Below, piece by piece: positions 16,051-29,102 of a stretch of 64,000 bases of DNA (position 1 is its first letter; each line of letters opens with the position of its first letter). Made by a program: the position numbers and the translations under genes. The DNA is taken from the NCBI RefSeq assembly GCF_009602465.1, contig NZ_WBKP01000004.1:62001-126000 (forward strand), in the 5' to 3' direction. The stretch is from Cumulibacter manganitolerans (lineage in GTDB: Bacteria; Actinomycetota; Actinomycetes; Mycobacteriales; Antricoccaceae). Below the pieces are notes generated by a model. The model was not told the origin of the DNA. It made no database searches and was given only the letters and a program-made list of their open reading frames with translations.

Positions 16051-17103
16051 TCAGCCGCGCGGGCGGCAGCAGCCCGCGAAGCAGCCCGAGCCGTCGACGC
16101 CGACGCCGGTGGCCCCCTGCAGCGGTGCGCAGTAGCTGGACACCTGGCGGTCGACGCCGATGCGCTCCTCGATCAGGTCGGCGTAGAGCGTGATGAACCG
16201 GTCGTCGTCACTGGCGGTCCCGGCCCGCGCCATGGCGAGCCCCAGCCGCTCGGCAACGCCCCGCGCCTCGGTGTCGAGGTCCCACACCACCTCCATGTGG
16301 TCGCTCACGAACCCGATCGGCGCGACGACGACGGCCTCGATCCCCTGGCCGGGCAGCGTCTCGAGATGGTCGCAGATGTCCGGCTCCAGCCACGGCACGT
16401 GCGGTGCCCCCGAACGGCTCTGCCAGGCCACGTCCCACGTGGCGGCGCCGACCCGGGACGCGACCTCGGCGGCGACCAGCTCGACCTGGCTGCGGTACAG
16501 GTCGCCGTCTGGGCCGCTCTCGTCGTTGGCCTTGACCGGCACCGAGTGCGCGGTGAGCACCAGGCGCGTGCGCTCGTCGAGGCCGGGCCGCCCCAGCTCG
16601 GCGAGGGCGCGGCGGACCGCGTCCGCGTTGATGTCCGCGAACGCATCGGTGTGGTAGATCTGCGGCAGCTTCTCCAGGCGCACGCGGTGCTGCGCCGCCG
16701 CCACCGCCGTCGCGATGTCGTCGTGGTACTGCCGGCAGGCGGAGTAGCCGCCGTACGCGCTGGTGGCCAGCACCAGCGCGGAGCGCACGCCGTCCGCCGC
16801 GCAGGCGGCGACCGTGTCCACCAGGAACGGCTCGGAGTTGCGGTTGCCCCAGTAGACGTGCAGGTCGTGGCCGCGTCGGTCGAGCTCCGCCTGCAGCCGC
16901 CGCTGGATCCCGCGGTTGATCTCGTTGATCGGAGACACGCCACCGAAGTGGAAGTAGTGCTCGCCGACCACCCGCAGCCGCTCGTCGGGGATGTTGCGCC
17001 CGGCCGTCACCCGACGCAGGAACGGCATCACCTCGTCGACGCCCTCCGGGCCCCCGAACGAGGCCAGGACGACGGCGTCGACGGCGCCGTCCATGCCGGT
17101 CAC
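16051..17103 (-). CDS. hemH: Ferrochelatase (probable coproporphyrin ferrochelatase)
   Basis: 350 residues. Conserved ferrochelatase signatures: FGGPEG near the N-terminus, HFGGVSPIN, the SAYGGYSAC segment (Cys123), TAHSVP with the metal-binding His, and GFVSDHMEVVWDLD with the acidic pair. Cys123 and C-terminal cysteines (325, 341, 345, 346) fit the [2Fe-2S] cluster typical of actinobacterial enzymes. In actinobacteria this enzyme inserts Fe2+ into coproporphyrin III (coproporphyrin-dependent heme route). GTG 17103 is 1 bp after the fabI stop; alternative ATG at 17094. Last gene of the moxR-to-hemH run. Confidence 0.95.
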   Translation of the reverse strand: MTGMDGAVDAVVLASFGGPEGVDEVMPFLRRVTAGRNIPDERLRVVGEHYFHFGGVSPINEINRGIQRRLQAELDRRGHDLHVYWGNRNSEPFLVDTVAACAADGVRSALVLATSAYGGYSACRQYHDDIATAVAAAQHRVRLEKLPQIYHTDAFADINADAVRRALAELGRPGLDERTRLVLTAHSVPVKANDESGPDGDLYRSQVELVAAEVASRVGAATWDVAWQSRSGAPHVPWLEPDICDHLETLPGQGIEAVVVAPIGFVSDHMEVVWDLDTEARGVAERLGLAMARAGTASDDDRFITLYADLIEERIGVDRQVSSYCAPLQGATGVGVDGSGCFAGCCRPRG

Positions 17104-17104
17104 C

Positions 17105-17878
17105 TCAGGCGCCGACGGCGTGGTAGCCGCCGTCCACGTGCAGGAGCTCGCCGCTCGTCGCCGGGAACCAGTCGGACAGCAGCGCGACGCACGCCCGACC
17201 CGAGGGCTCGGTGTCGGTCACGTCCCAGCCCAGCGGCGCGCGCTGCTCCCAGGCCGTCTCGAAGGCCACCGAGCCGGGGATCGACTTCATCGCCATGCTG
17301 CGCAGCGGTCCCGCCGCGACGAGGTTGACCCGGACCCCCTTCGGGCCGAGCTCGCGGGCCAGGTACCGCGAGCAGCTCTCCAGTCCGGCCTTCGCCACGC
17401 CCATCCACCCGTACACCGGCCAGGCGGTGGTCGAGTTGTCGAAGTCGAGGCCCACCACGCTCGCCTTCTCGCCGAACAACGGCAGGCAGGCGTGCGCGAG
17501 CGCGGCGAATGACCACGTGGAGACGTGGAAGGCAGTCTGCACGTGCTCCCAGCCGGTGGCCGCGAAGTCGTCGCCGAGCGCCTCCTGCGGCGCGAAGCCG
17601 ATGGCGTGCAGCACGCCGTCCAGGCCGTCGACGTGCTCGCGGACCCGGTCGGCGAGGGAGGCCAGCTGCTCGTCGTCGGTGACGTCGAGCTCGATGACCG
17701 GCGGCTCGGTCGGCAGCCGCTTGGCGATCCGCTTGGTCAGCGACAGCCCGCGGCCGAAGTTCGACAGCACGATCTGCGCGCCTTCCTCCTGGGCGATGCG
17801 GGCGGCCGCGAAGGCGATGGACGCCTCCGTGAGCACTCCGGTAATCAGCAGTCGCTTGCCTTCGAGCAGTCCGGGCAT
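17105..17878 (-). CDS. fabI: Enoyl-ACP reductase (NADH), FabI/InhA family
   Basis: 257-residue short-chain dehydrogenase/reductase that performs the last step of each type II fatty acid elongation cycle. Catalytic residues Tyr156 and Lys163 sit in YGWMGVAK (InhA Tyr158/Lys165). The residue equivalent to InhA Ser94 is Ala92 (HAIGFAP). The substrate-binding loop before WEQRAP is about ten residues shorter than in InhA, which argues for ordinary-length acyl chains rather than mycolate precursors. ATG 17878; 35 bp after fabG and 1 bp before hemH, the same order as fabG1-inhA-hemZ in M. tuberculosis. Confidence 0.95.
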   Translation of the reverse strand: MPGLLEGKRLLITGVLTEASIAFAAARIAQEEGAQIVLSNFGRGLSLTKRIAKRLPTEPPVIELDVTDDEQLASLADRVREHVDGLDGVLHAIGFAPQEALGDDFAATGWEHVQTAFHVSTWSFAALAHACLPLFGEKASVVGLDFDNSTTAWPVYGWMGVAKAGLESCSRYLARELGPKGVRVNLVAAGPLRSMAMKSIPGSVAFETAWEQRAPLGWDVTDTEPSGRACVALLSDWFPATSGELLHVDGGYHAVGA

Positions 17879-17913
17879 GGCTGGTCTCCTATCGCTGTGG
17901 ATCGTCTGCGAGC

Positions 17914-18681
<768 letters not shown>

Positions 18682-19638
18682 CTACAACAGGCGGTTGGAC
18701 CACAGCAGGCTGGCCACGGCGCTGGCGAATGCCAGCACCAGCCCCCAGCCCACGAACCGGGTCGGCACCTCCTGGAACTTGTAGGTGTATCCGATCTGCT
18801 CTCCGATGTCCTGCCAGACCTTCGCGATCTCGCCGGCGGACTCGGCGTTGAAGTACGAGCCGCCGGTGTCCTGGGCGATCTGCTTCATCGTGTCGTTGTC
18901 GACCGGTACCGGGATCTGCTCGCCCTCGTGCTCGATGGTCCCGCCGTTGGTGCCGAAGGCGATGGTCGACACCGGGATCTTCGCCTGCTTCGCGGCCTCG
19001 ACGGCGGTCCCGACGTCGCGGCCCACGGTCTTGAAGCCGTCGGACAGCAGGATGATGCGGGCCGCAGGGATCTTGCTCTGCTGGTCCTTCAGGCTGCTCT
19101 GGAACGTCTTGATGGCCTGCAGGCAGGCGAAGATCGCCTCGCCGGTCGCGGTGGCCTGGTCGAGCTCGAGCCCGTCGATCGCCACCTTGATGGCGTTGCG
19201 GTCGATGGTCGGCGGCTGCACGATCTGCGCGGCTCCGGCGAACGACACGAGACCCAGGTTGATGCCCTGCGGCAGCTTGTCGACGAAGTCGGTCGCGGAG
19301 TTCTTCATGGCGGTGAACCGGTCGGGCTTGATGTCCTTGGCCTCCATGGACAGCGAGACGTCCAGCGCCATGCACACCGTGGCCTCGTTGCGCGGCACCT
19401 TCACCTTGGTCGCCGGCTTCGCCATCGCGGTGGTGAAGCACACCAGCGCGGCGGCCATGAGGGCGAAGGCGAGATGGCGCCGCCACCCCGGACGCCGCGG
19501 CGCGACCTTCTCCAGCAGCGAGACGTTGGTGAACTTGGCGGCGTACCGCTTGCGCCGCAGCTGCATCAGCAGGTACAGCGCGGCGAGCGCGAGCACGCCG
19601 ACGAACAGCAGGAGCCACATGGGCTCGAGAAACTTCAT
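18682..19638 (-). CDS. VWA-domain membrane protein (BatA-like, Rv1481 type)
   Basis: 318 residues: N-terminal membrane helix (~8-26), second helix (~55-75), a von Willebrand A domain with an intact MIDAS motif (DVSLSM near residue 94, later a Thr, and LLSDG), and a C-terminal helix near the end. Topology places the VWA domain outside the membrane between two anchors. Such proteins act with MoxR ATPases and DUF58 proteins, which are encoded immediately upstream. ATG 19638 overlaps the DUF58 stop (ATGA) and has a GGAGGAG site. Confidence 0.92.
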   Translation of the reverse strand: MKFLEPMWLLLFVGVLALAALYLLMQLRRKRYAAKFTNVSLLEKVAPRRPGWRRHLAFALMAAALVCFTTAMAKPATKVKVPRNEATVCMALDVSLSMEAKDIKPDRFTAMKNSATDFVDKLPQGINLGLVSFAGAAQIVQPPTIDRNAIKVAIDGLELDQATATGEAIFACLQAIKTFQSSLKDQQSKIPAARIILLSDGFKTVGRDVGTAVEAAKQAKIPVSTIAFGTNGGTIEHEGEQIPVPVDNDTMKQIAQDTGGSYFNAESAGEIAKVWQDIGEQIGYTYKFQEVPTRFVGWGLVLAFASAVASLLWSNRLL

Positions 19639-20567
19639 CGAACTACTCCTCCGACGGTGCCCCGGCGCCGGTGGGCGACGAAACGCATGATGTCGTGCAG
19701 CCAGTCGCGGTCGGTGCGCAACCGCAGCTGCGACGCTCCCGCGCGGCGCAGGCCGGTGGCGATCTCCGCGCGCTGGGCGGTCGCCTCGGCGGCGAACTGC
19801 TCGCGCACCGCGCGGCTGGCGGTCTGCACCTCGATCTGCCGGCCGGTCTCGGGGTCGGTGAGCATCACCAGCCCGACGTCCGGCAGCGTCAGCTCGCGTG
19901 GGTCGACGACCTCGACGGCGATGAGGTCGTGGCGCGCCTGCAGCCCGGTCATCGGCCGCACCCACGTCGGCTCGCCCAGGAAGTCGCTGATCGCCACGAT
20001 CAGCCCCCGCTTGCGCTCCGGACGGCGCAGCTCCTCCAGCGAGGCACCGAGGTCGCCGCGGGTGCCTTCCGCGGCCGGCGGGGTGGCGATGATCTTGCGG
20101 ATGATCCAGTCGCCGTGCGCCTTTCCCGGCAGCGCCGGGATCCGGATCGTCGTGTCACCGGTGGAGATGATCGCACCGATCCGGTTGCCGCCGTGCTGGG
20201 TGAGGTAGACGAACGACGCCGCGGCGGCGACAGCCAGGTCGCGCTTCTCGCAGTCGGCGGTGCCGAAGTCCAGCGACGGCGACAGGTCGATCACCAGCCA
20301 CGTCTCGAGCTCCCGGTCGGCCACCGTCTCGCGGACGTGCGGGGTCGTCGTGCGGGCCGTCACGAACCAGTCCATCCGCCGGACGTCGTCACCCGGGTGA
20401 TAGAGCCGGGACTCCCCCGGCTCGCTCCCCGGGCCGGGCACCAGCCCGAGATGGTTGCCGAACAGCAGCCCGTCGAGCTTGCGCCGGACGGTGAGCTCGA
20501 GCTTGCGCAGCACGACCTCGGCCTTCTCGTCGCGCACGCTCGGCGGGGCGGTGGTACGTCGGCTCAT
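19635..20567 (-). CDS. DUF58 protein (Rv1480 type)
   Basis: 310-residue cytoplasmic protein. N-terminal conserved region (RRKLDGLLFGNHLG), then the DUF58 core YHPGDDVRRMDW followed by a VWA-like fold (VIDLSPSLDFGT, where the metal site is only partly kept). DUF58 proteins pair with MoxR ATPases in a presumed chaperone or metal-insertion system. Overlaps moxR upstream and the VWA gene downstream by 4 bp each, so the three subunits are translationally coupled. Confidence 0.92.
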   Translation of the reverse strand: MSRRTTAPPSVRDEKAEVVLRKLELTVRRKLDGLLFGNHLGLVPGPGSEPGESRLYHPGDDVRRMDWFVTARTTTPHVRETVADRELETWLVIDLSPSLDFGTADCEKRDLAVAAAASFVYLTQHGGNRIGAIISTGDTTIRIPALPGKAHGDWIIRKIIATPPAAEGTRGDLGASLEELRRPERKRGLIVAISDFLGEPTWVRPMTGLQARHDLIAVEVVDPRELTLPDVGLVMLTDPETGRQIEVQTASRAVREQFAAEATAQRAEIATGLRRAGASQLRLRTDRDWLHDIMRFVAHRRRGTVGGVVR

Positions 20568-21646
20568 GGGGACGCGGTCGGCTGCTGGTGGCGCGCGAGC
20601 GGCGGCTGGCCGTGCGGCTGCTGCCAGCCGCTGGGGCGCGGGCCCTGGTTGCGCGCGGGTCGCGCGGTCACCTGCGGCACCGGTACCGCGCTGAGGATGC
20701 GGCTCACCACGTGGTCGGCGGGTACCGAGTCGGCCAGCGCGTCGTACGACAGCACCAGCCGGTGGCGCAGCACGTCGCCGGCCACGTCCAGGACGTCCTG
20801 CGGCAGCAGGTAGTCGCGTCCGCGCACGAGCGCGAGGGCCCGGCCGGCGGAGATGATGCCCAGCGAGGCGCGGGGGCTGGCACCGTAGGTGATCCAGGTG
20901 GCGACGTCGTCCAGGCCCAGGTCCTTGGGCGTGCGGGTGGCGAAGACGATCCGCACGACGTAGTCGACGAGGGCGTGGTGCACGAACACCTTGCCGGCCT
21001 GCCGCTGCAGCTCGAGCAGCTCGTCGATGCTCATCACCGGCTCGGCCACCGGCGGCTCGCTGCCCATCCGGTAGATGATCTCGCGCTCCTCCTCGACCGT
21101 CGGGTAGTCGACGTTCACCTTCATCAGGAAGCGGTCGCGCTGCGCCTCGGGCAGCGGGTACACGCCCTCGGACTCGATGGGGTTCTGGGTGGCCATCACC
21201 AGGAACGGCTGCGGCATCTCGTGGGTGACCCCGCCGATCGACACCTGCTTCTCGGCCATCACCTCCAGCAGCGCGGACTGCACCTTCGCCGGCGCCCGGT
21301 TGATCTCGTCGGTGAGCACGAAGTTCGCGAACACCGGCCCGAGCTCGGTGTGGAACTCGTCGGAGCCGGGCCGGTAGATGCGGGTGCCGACGATGTCCGC
21401 GGGCACCAGGTCGGGGGTGAACTGCAGGCGGGCGAAGGTCCCGCCGACCGATCGCGCCAGGGACTCCACGGCGAGCGTCTTGGCGACGCCCGGAACGCCC
21501 TCGAGCAGCAGATGCCCCTTGGCCAGCAGGCTGACGAGCATCCGCTCGATCAGCCGGTCCTGGCCGACGATCACCTTCTTGACCTCGAGCATCGCGCGGT
21601 CGAGCGCGTTCGTCGTACCGGTGGTCGTTGGGGTCGGGTTGGTCAC
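20564..21646 (-). CDS. moxR: MoxR-family AAA+ ATPase
   Basis: 360 residues. AAA+ motifs: Walker A EGVPGVAKT (~49-57), Walker B LTDEINRAP, sensor 1 ATQNP, arginine-finger region LPEAQRDRF, and a C-terminal lid domain; the last ~35 residues are a Gln/Pro/Arg-rich tail. MoxR ATPases are thought to remodel or activate partner proteins together with VWA proteins. GTG 21646 is preceded by GAGGAGG. First gene of the moxR-DUF58-VWA-fabG-fabI-hemH series, matching the place of moxR1 in M. tuberculosis. Confidence 0.95.
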   Translation of the reverse strand: MTNPTPTTTGTTNALDRAMLEVKKVIVGQDRLIERMLVSLLAKGHLLLEGVPGVAKTLAVESLARSVGGTFARLQFTPDLVPADIVGTRIYRPGSDEFHTELGPVFANFVLTDEINRAPAKVQSALLEVMAEKQVSIGGVTHEMPQPFLVMATQNPIESEGVYPLPEAQRDRFLMKVNVDYPTVEEEREIIYRMGSEPPVAEPVMSIDELLELQRQAGKVFVHHALVDYVVRIVFATRTPKDLGLDDVATWITYGASPRASLGIISAGRALALVRGRDYLLPQDVLDVAGDVLRHRLVLSYDALADSVPADHVVSRILSAVPVPQVTARPARNQGPRPSGWQQPHGQPPLARHQQPTASP

Positions 21647-21720
21647 CCATCCTCCTCGGGGCTGGCCGCGCGGCGGTTCCGGCGCAGCGCGTGGTCACGG
21701 GCGGTTGACGTCCGAGAGAC

Positions 21721-21726
21721 ATTATC
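21721..21726 (-). promoter_or_regulatory. Candidate -10 box upstream of moxR
   Basis: On the minus strand GATAAT lies about 75 bp upstream of the moxR start in the 163-bp gap after the acyl-CoA synthetase gene. No convincing -35 hexamer is seen at 16-18 bp. Confidence 0.35.
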
Positions 21727-21809
21727 GCCCCACATCGTCGGGTGACGGTGGGTGCTCAAGGACGACGTACAGCGACCGGCGGAGGTTCCCCGCCCGTGAC
21801 CGCGGCCCG

Positions 21810-23342
<1,533 letters not shown>

Positions 23343-23443
23343 TTGGTTCCTCCCAGTCAGCGTCGGGGCCGGCCGCGCGACCCACAGGTGTGCGCCGATT
23401 ATCGCTGTCTCGCGCCCAGCACGCCACCTCGGTGGCGAGGCGG

Positions 23444-23470
23444 GTCAACCCGGAGTACACCTCGTATAGG
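23444..23470 (+). promoter_or_regulatory. Promoter of acnA
   Basis: TATAGG at 23465-23470 is a strong actinobacterial -10 hexamer; GTCAAC at 23444-23449 is a possible -35 with a short 15-bp spacer. RNA would start about 55 nt before the GTG start at 23531. Confidence 0.5.
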
Positions 23471-23530
23471 GAGACTGGAAAGATGACGCGGGTGGGCGCA
23501 TGTGCGTCCGTGAGTCGTGAGGAGAACGGT

Positions 23531-26314
<2,784 letters not shown>

Positions 26315-26326
26315 GCACCGCACGCC

Positions 26327-26366
26327 ACGTCGGGGCCCTCTCACGCTCGTGAGAGGGCCCCGACGT
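26327..26366 (+). terminator. Rho-independent-type terminator after acnA
   Basis: Perfect 18-bp inverted repeat (26327-26344 with 26349-26366) closing a 4-nt loop GCTC, starting 13 bp after the acnA stop and followed by a short GTTCTGT stretch. Very stable GC stem with little U-tract, as usual in high-GC actinobacteria. It lies only 24 bp before the start of the next gene. Confidence 0.85.
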
Positions 26367-26390
26367 GTTCTGTGCCGAACAGGAGGCGAC

Positions 26391-27110
26391 GTGAGCACCT
26401 GGGCCCTCGTGCTGTCCTGCGGTGCGCTGATCCTCCTCGGTGCCATGGTCCAGGGCATCATCGGGCTCGGCATGGCCCTGGTCGCATCGCCGTTCATCGC
26501 GCTGATCGACCATTCGCTCGTGCCGGGCACGCTCATCGTCACCTCGGCGGTGCTGCCGGTCCTCACCCTCGTGCACGAGCATCACGATGTCGACTGGAAG
26601 GGCCTGCTCTGGGCGTTCCCGTGGCGGTTCGCCGGCACCGCCGTCGGCGCCTGGCTGGTCGTGGTGATCTCCCCGGGCCTGCTCGGCGTCCTGATCGGCG
26701 GCTTCGTGCTGGGCGCCGTCGTGCTCAGCGTGGTGCGCTGGAAGCCACGTCCGAGCCCCGTCGCGCTCAGCATCGGCGCGTTCGTGTCCGGTGTCGGCGG
26801 CACGGCGACCTCCATCGGCGGCCCGCCGATGGCGCTGGTCTACCAGCACCAGCGGCCGTCGATGCTGCGCTGCACGCTCGCGGTCTACTTCTGCGTCGGC
26901 AGCCTCGTCTCTCTGACGAGCCTGGCCCTGGTGGGCCGGCTCAGCGGTCACCAGGTGACCGTGGGCCTGTGGCTCGTGCCGTTCGTGATCGCCGGCTTCG
27001 GCATCGCGGTGTGGCTGCGCGGCCGCGTGGACGCGGCCCGGGTCCGCGCCGGCGTCCTCGCCGTGTCGGCGCTCAGCTCGCTGGTGCTGGTCGTTCGCGG
27101 GCTGCTGTAG
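26391..27110 (+). CDS. TSUP-family (TauE/SafE-like) permease
   Basis: 239 residues with seven to eight predicted helices. The repeated signature is present as QGIIGLGMAL (~21-30) and GVGGTATSIGGPPMALVYQH (~137-156), the classic SafE form. GTG 26391 has a full AGGAGG site 5 bp upstream. It is separated from acnA by a strong terminator and ends 3 bp from the convergent ABC exporter gene. Likely exports sulfite, sulfoacetate or another small anion; not determinable from sequence. Confidence 0.9.
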   Translation: MSTWALVLSCGALILLGAMVQGIIGLGMALVASPFIALIDHSLVPGTLIVTSAVLPVLTLVHEHHDVDWKGLLWAFPWRFAGTAVGAWLVVVISPGLLGVLIGGFVLGAVVLSVVRWKPRPSPVALSIGAFVSGVGGTATSIGGPPMALVYQHQRPSMLRCTLAVYFCVGSLVSLTSLALVGRLSGHQVTVGLWLVPFVIAGFGIAVWLRGRVDAARVRAGVLAVSALSSLVLVVRGLL

Positions 27111-27113
27111 CGG

Positions 27114-28997
27114 CTACTGCCCGCTGCCGGCGAACTGGGTGTGGTACAGCTCGGCGTACAGCCCGCCCTGGGCGATCAGCTCGTCGTGCGTGCCGCGCTG
27201 CGCGACGCGGCCCTTGTCCAGCACGATGATCTGGTCGGCGCGGCGGATCGTCGAGAGCCGGTGCGCGATGACCAGCGACGTACGGCCGACGAGCGCGGCG
27301 GCGAGCGCCCGCTGGACGGCGACCTCCGACTCGCTGTCGAGGTGCGCGGTCGCCTCGTCGAGGACGACGATGGCCGGTGCCTTCAGCAGCACCCGCGCGA
27401 TGGCCAGCCGCTGCTTCTCCCCGCCGGAGAGCCGGTAGCCGCGATCGCCGACGACGGTGTCGAGACCTTCGGGCAGGCTCTCGATCAGCGGCCAGATCTG
27501 CGCGGCCACGAGGGCGTCGACGATCTGCTCGTGCGTCGCGTCCGGGCGGGCGTAGAGCAGGTTCTCGCGGATGGTGCTGTGGAACAGGTGGGAGTCCTGC
27601 GACACGACGCCGATGTGGTCGCGCAGCGACTGCACCCGCACGTCGCGCACGTCGACGCCGCCGACCCGCACCGTGCCGGAGGTGACGTCGTAGATGCGCG
27701 GCACGAGCTGCGAGATCGTCGTCTTGCCGGCGCCCGACGGGCCGACCAGCGCGATCATCTGGCCGGGCGCCGCGCACAGCGTGACGCCGCGCAGCACCGG
27801 CTGGCTGGAGGACGAGTCGGGCAGCGCGACGTCCTCCAGGGAAGCCAGGGACACCTCGCGGGCCGACGGGTAGGTGAAGTGCACGTCGTCCAGCTCGACG
27901 CTGGAGGCCTCCGGCGGCAGCGTCACCGCCCCCGGGCGGTCGGTGATGGCCGGCTCGAGGTCGAGCACCTCGAAGACCCGCTCGAACGAGACGAGCGCGC
28001 TCATGATGTCGACGCGCACGTTCGACAGCGCGGTCAGCGGTCCGTACAGCCGGCTCAGCAGCAGCGCCAGGGACACCACGGCGCCCGCGTTGAGCGCCCC
28101 CTCGACGGCGAGCACGCCGCCGACCCCGTAGGTGAGCGCCTGCGCGAGGGCGGCGACGAGCGTCAGCGCGACGAGGAAGGCGCGGCTGTACATCGCCGAC
28201 CGGATCCCGATGTCGCGAACCCGCCCGGCGCGCGCCTGGAAGTACTCGCGCTCGTCGGCGGGCCGCCCGAACAGGCTGACCAGCAGCGCGCCGGCCACGT
28301 TGAAGCGCTCGGTCATCGTGGTGTTCATGCTCGCGTTGAGCGCGAAGCTCTCCCGCGTCATGCTCGCGAGCCGGTTGCCCACGCGGCGCGCGGGCACGAT
28401 GAAGATCGGCAGCAGGATCAGCGACAGCACGGTCACCTGCCACGACAGCGTCAGCATCACGCCGATCGTCAGGATCAGACCGATGACGTTGGAGACCACG
28501 CCGGCCAGCGTGGAGGTGAAGGCCTGCTGGGCGCCGTTGATGTCGTTGTTGAGCCGGGTCACCAGCGCGCCGGTCTGGGCGCGGGTGAAGAACGCGATCG
28601 ACATGCGCTGCACGTGCGCGAACACCAGCGAGCGCATGTGGAAGATCAGCCCCTCGCCGATCCGCGCCGAGTAGTACCGGCTCACGAGGGACAGCCCGGC
28701 GTCCAGCAGCGCCAGCCCGGCGATCGCTATCGACAGCCAGACGATCGTGGCGCGCCGGTCGGGCGCGGTGCCGGTGATCTGGTTGACGACGTCCCCGGCC
28801 AGCAACGGCGTGAGCACCGCGACGACGGATGCCACGACGGTCAGCAGCAGGAACCAGGTGAGCTCGCGGCGGAACGGCCGGGCGAAGGCCACGATCCGTC
28901 GGAACGTGCCGGGAGCGAGCTTCTGGGACCTCGAGTCGTGGTCGGCGCCCCGGAAGGACCGCATCGTCTGCCAGTAGCCGCCGGACATGGGCTGCAT
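27114..28997 (-). CDS. ABC exporter, membrane and ATPase domains fused
   Basis: 627 residues: type I exporter membrane domain with six helices (~40-330) and a C-terminal nucleotide-binding domain. Motifs: Walker A GPSGAGKTT, Q-loop VVSQDSHLF, signature LSGGEKQRL, Walker B VVLDEAT, H-loop IAHRLST. A single half-transporter gene, so a homodimer is most likely. Substrate may be a lipid, peptide or drug. ATG 28997 preceded by GAGGGGAG; an open frame runs further upstream but reads as shadow of the divergent gene. Confidence 0.93.
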   Translation of the reverse strand: MQPMSGGYWQTMRSFRGADHDSRSQKLAPGTFRRIVAFARPFRRELTWFLLLTVVASVVAVLTPLLAGDVVNQITGTAPDRRATIVWLSIAIAGLALLDAGLSLVSRYYSARIGEGLIFHMRSLVFAHVQRMSIAFFTRAQTGALVTRLNNDINGAQQAFTSTLAGVVSNVIGLILTIGVMLTLSWQVTVLSLILLPIFIVPARRVGNRLASMTRESFALNASMNTTMTERFNVAGALLVSLFGRPADEREYFQARAGRVRDIGIRSAMYSRAFLVALTLVAALAQALTYGVGGVLAVEGALNAGAVVSLALLLSRLYGPLTALSNVRVDIMSALVSFERVFEVLDLEPAITDRPGAVTLPPEASSVELDDVHFTYPSAREVSLASLEDVALPDSSSSQPVLRGVTLCAAPGQMIALVGPSGAGKTTISQLVPRIYDVTSGTVRVGGVDVRDVRVQSLRDHIGVVSQDSHLFHSTIRENLLYARPDATHEQIVDALVAAQIWPLIESLPEGLDTVVGDRGYRLSGGEKQRLAIARVLLKAPAIVVLDEATAHLDSESEVAVQRALAAALVGRTSLVIAHRLSTIRRADQIIVLDKGRVAQRGTHDELIAQGGLYAELYHTQFAGSGQ

Positions 28998-29102
28998 CGT
29001 TTCTCCCCTCGTGCGGCTGCTCGTACCATGATGCGGTGCCGACGCGCCGCGCGCGGCCACGACAGACCATTCTGCTGCATGACGGCCAGACGGAGGTGCG
29101 GG

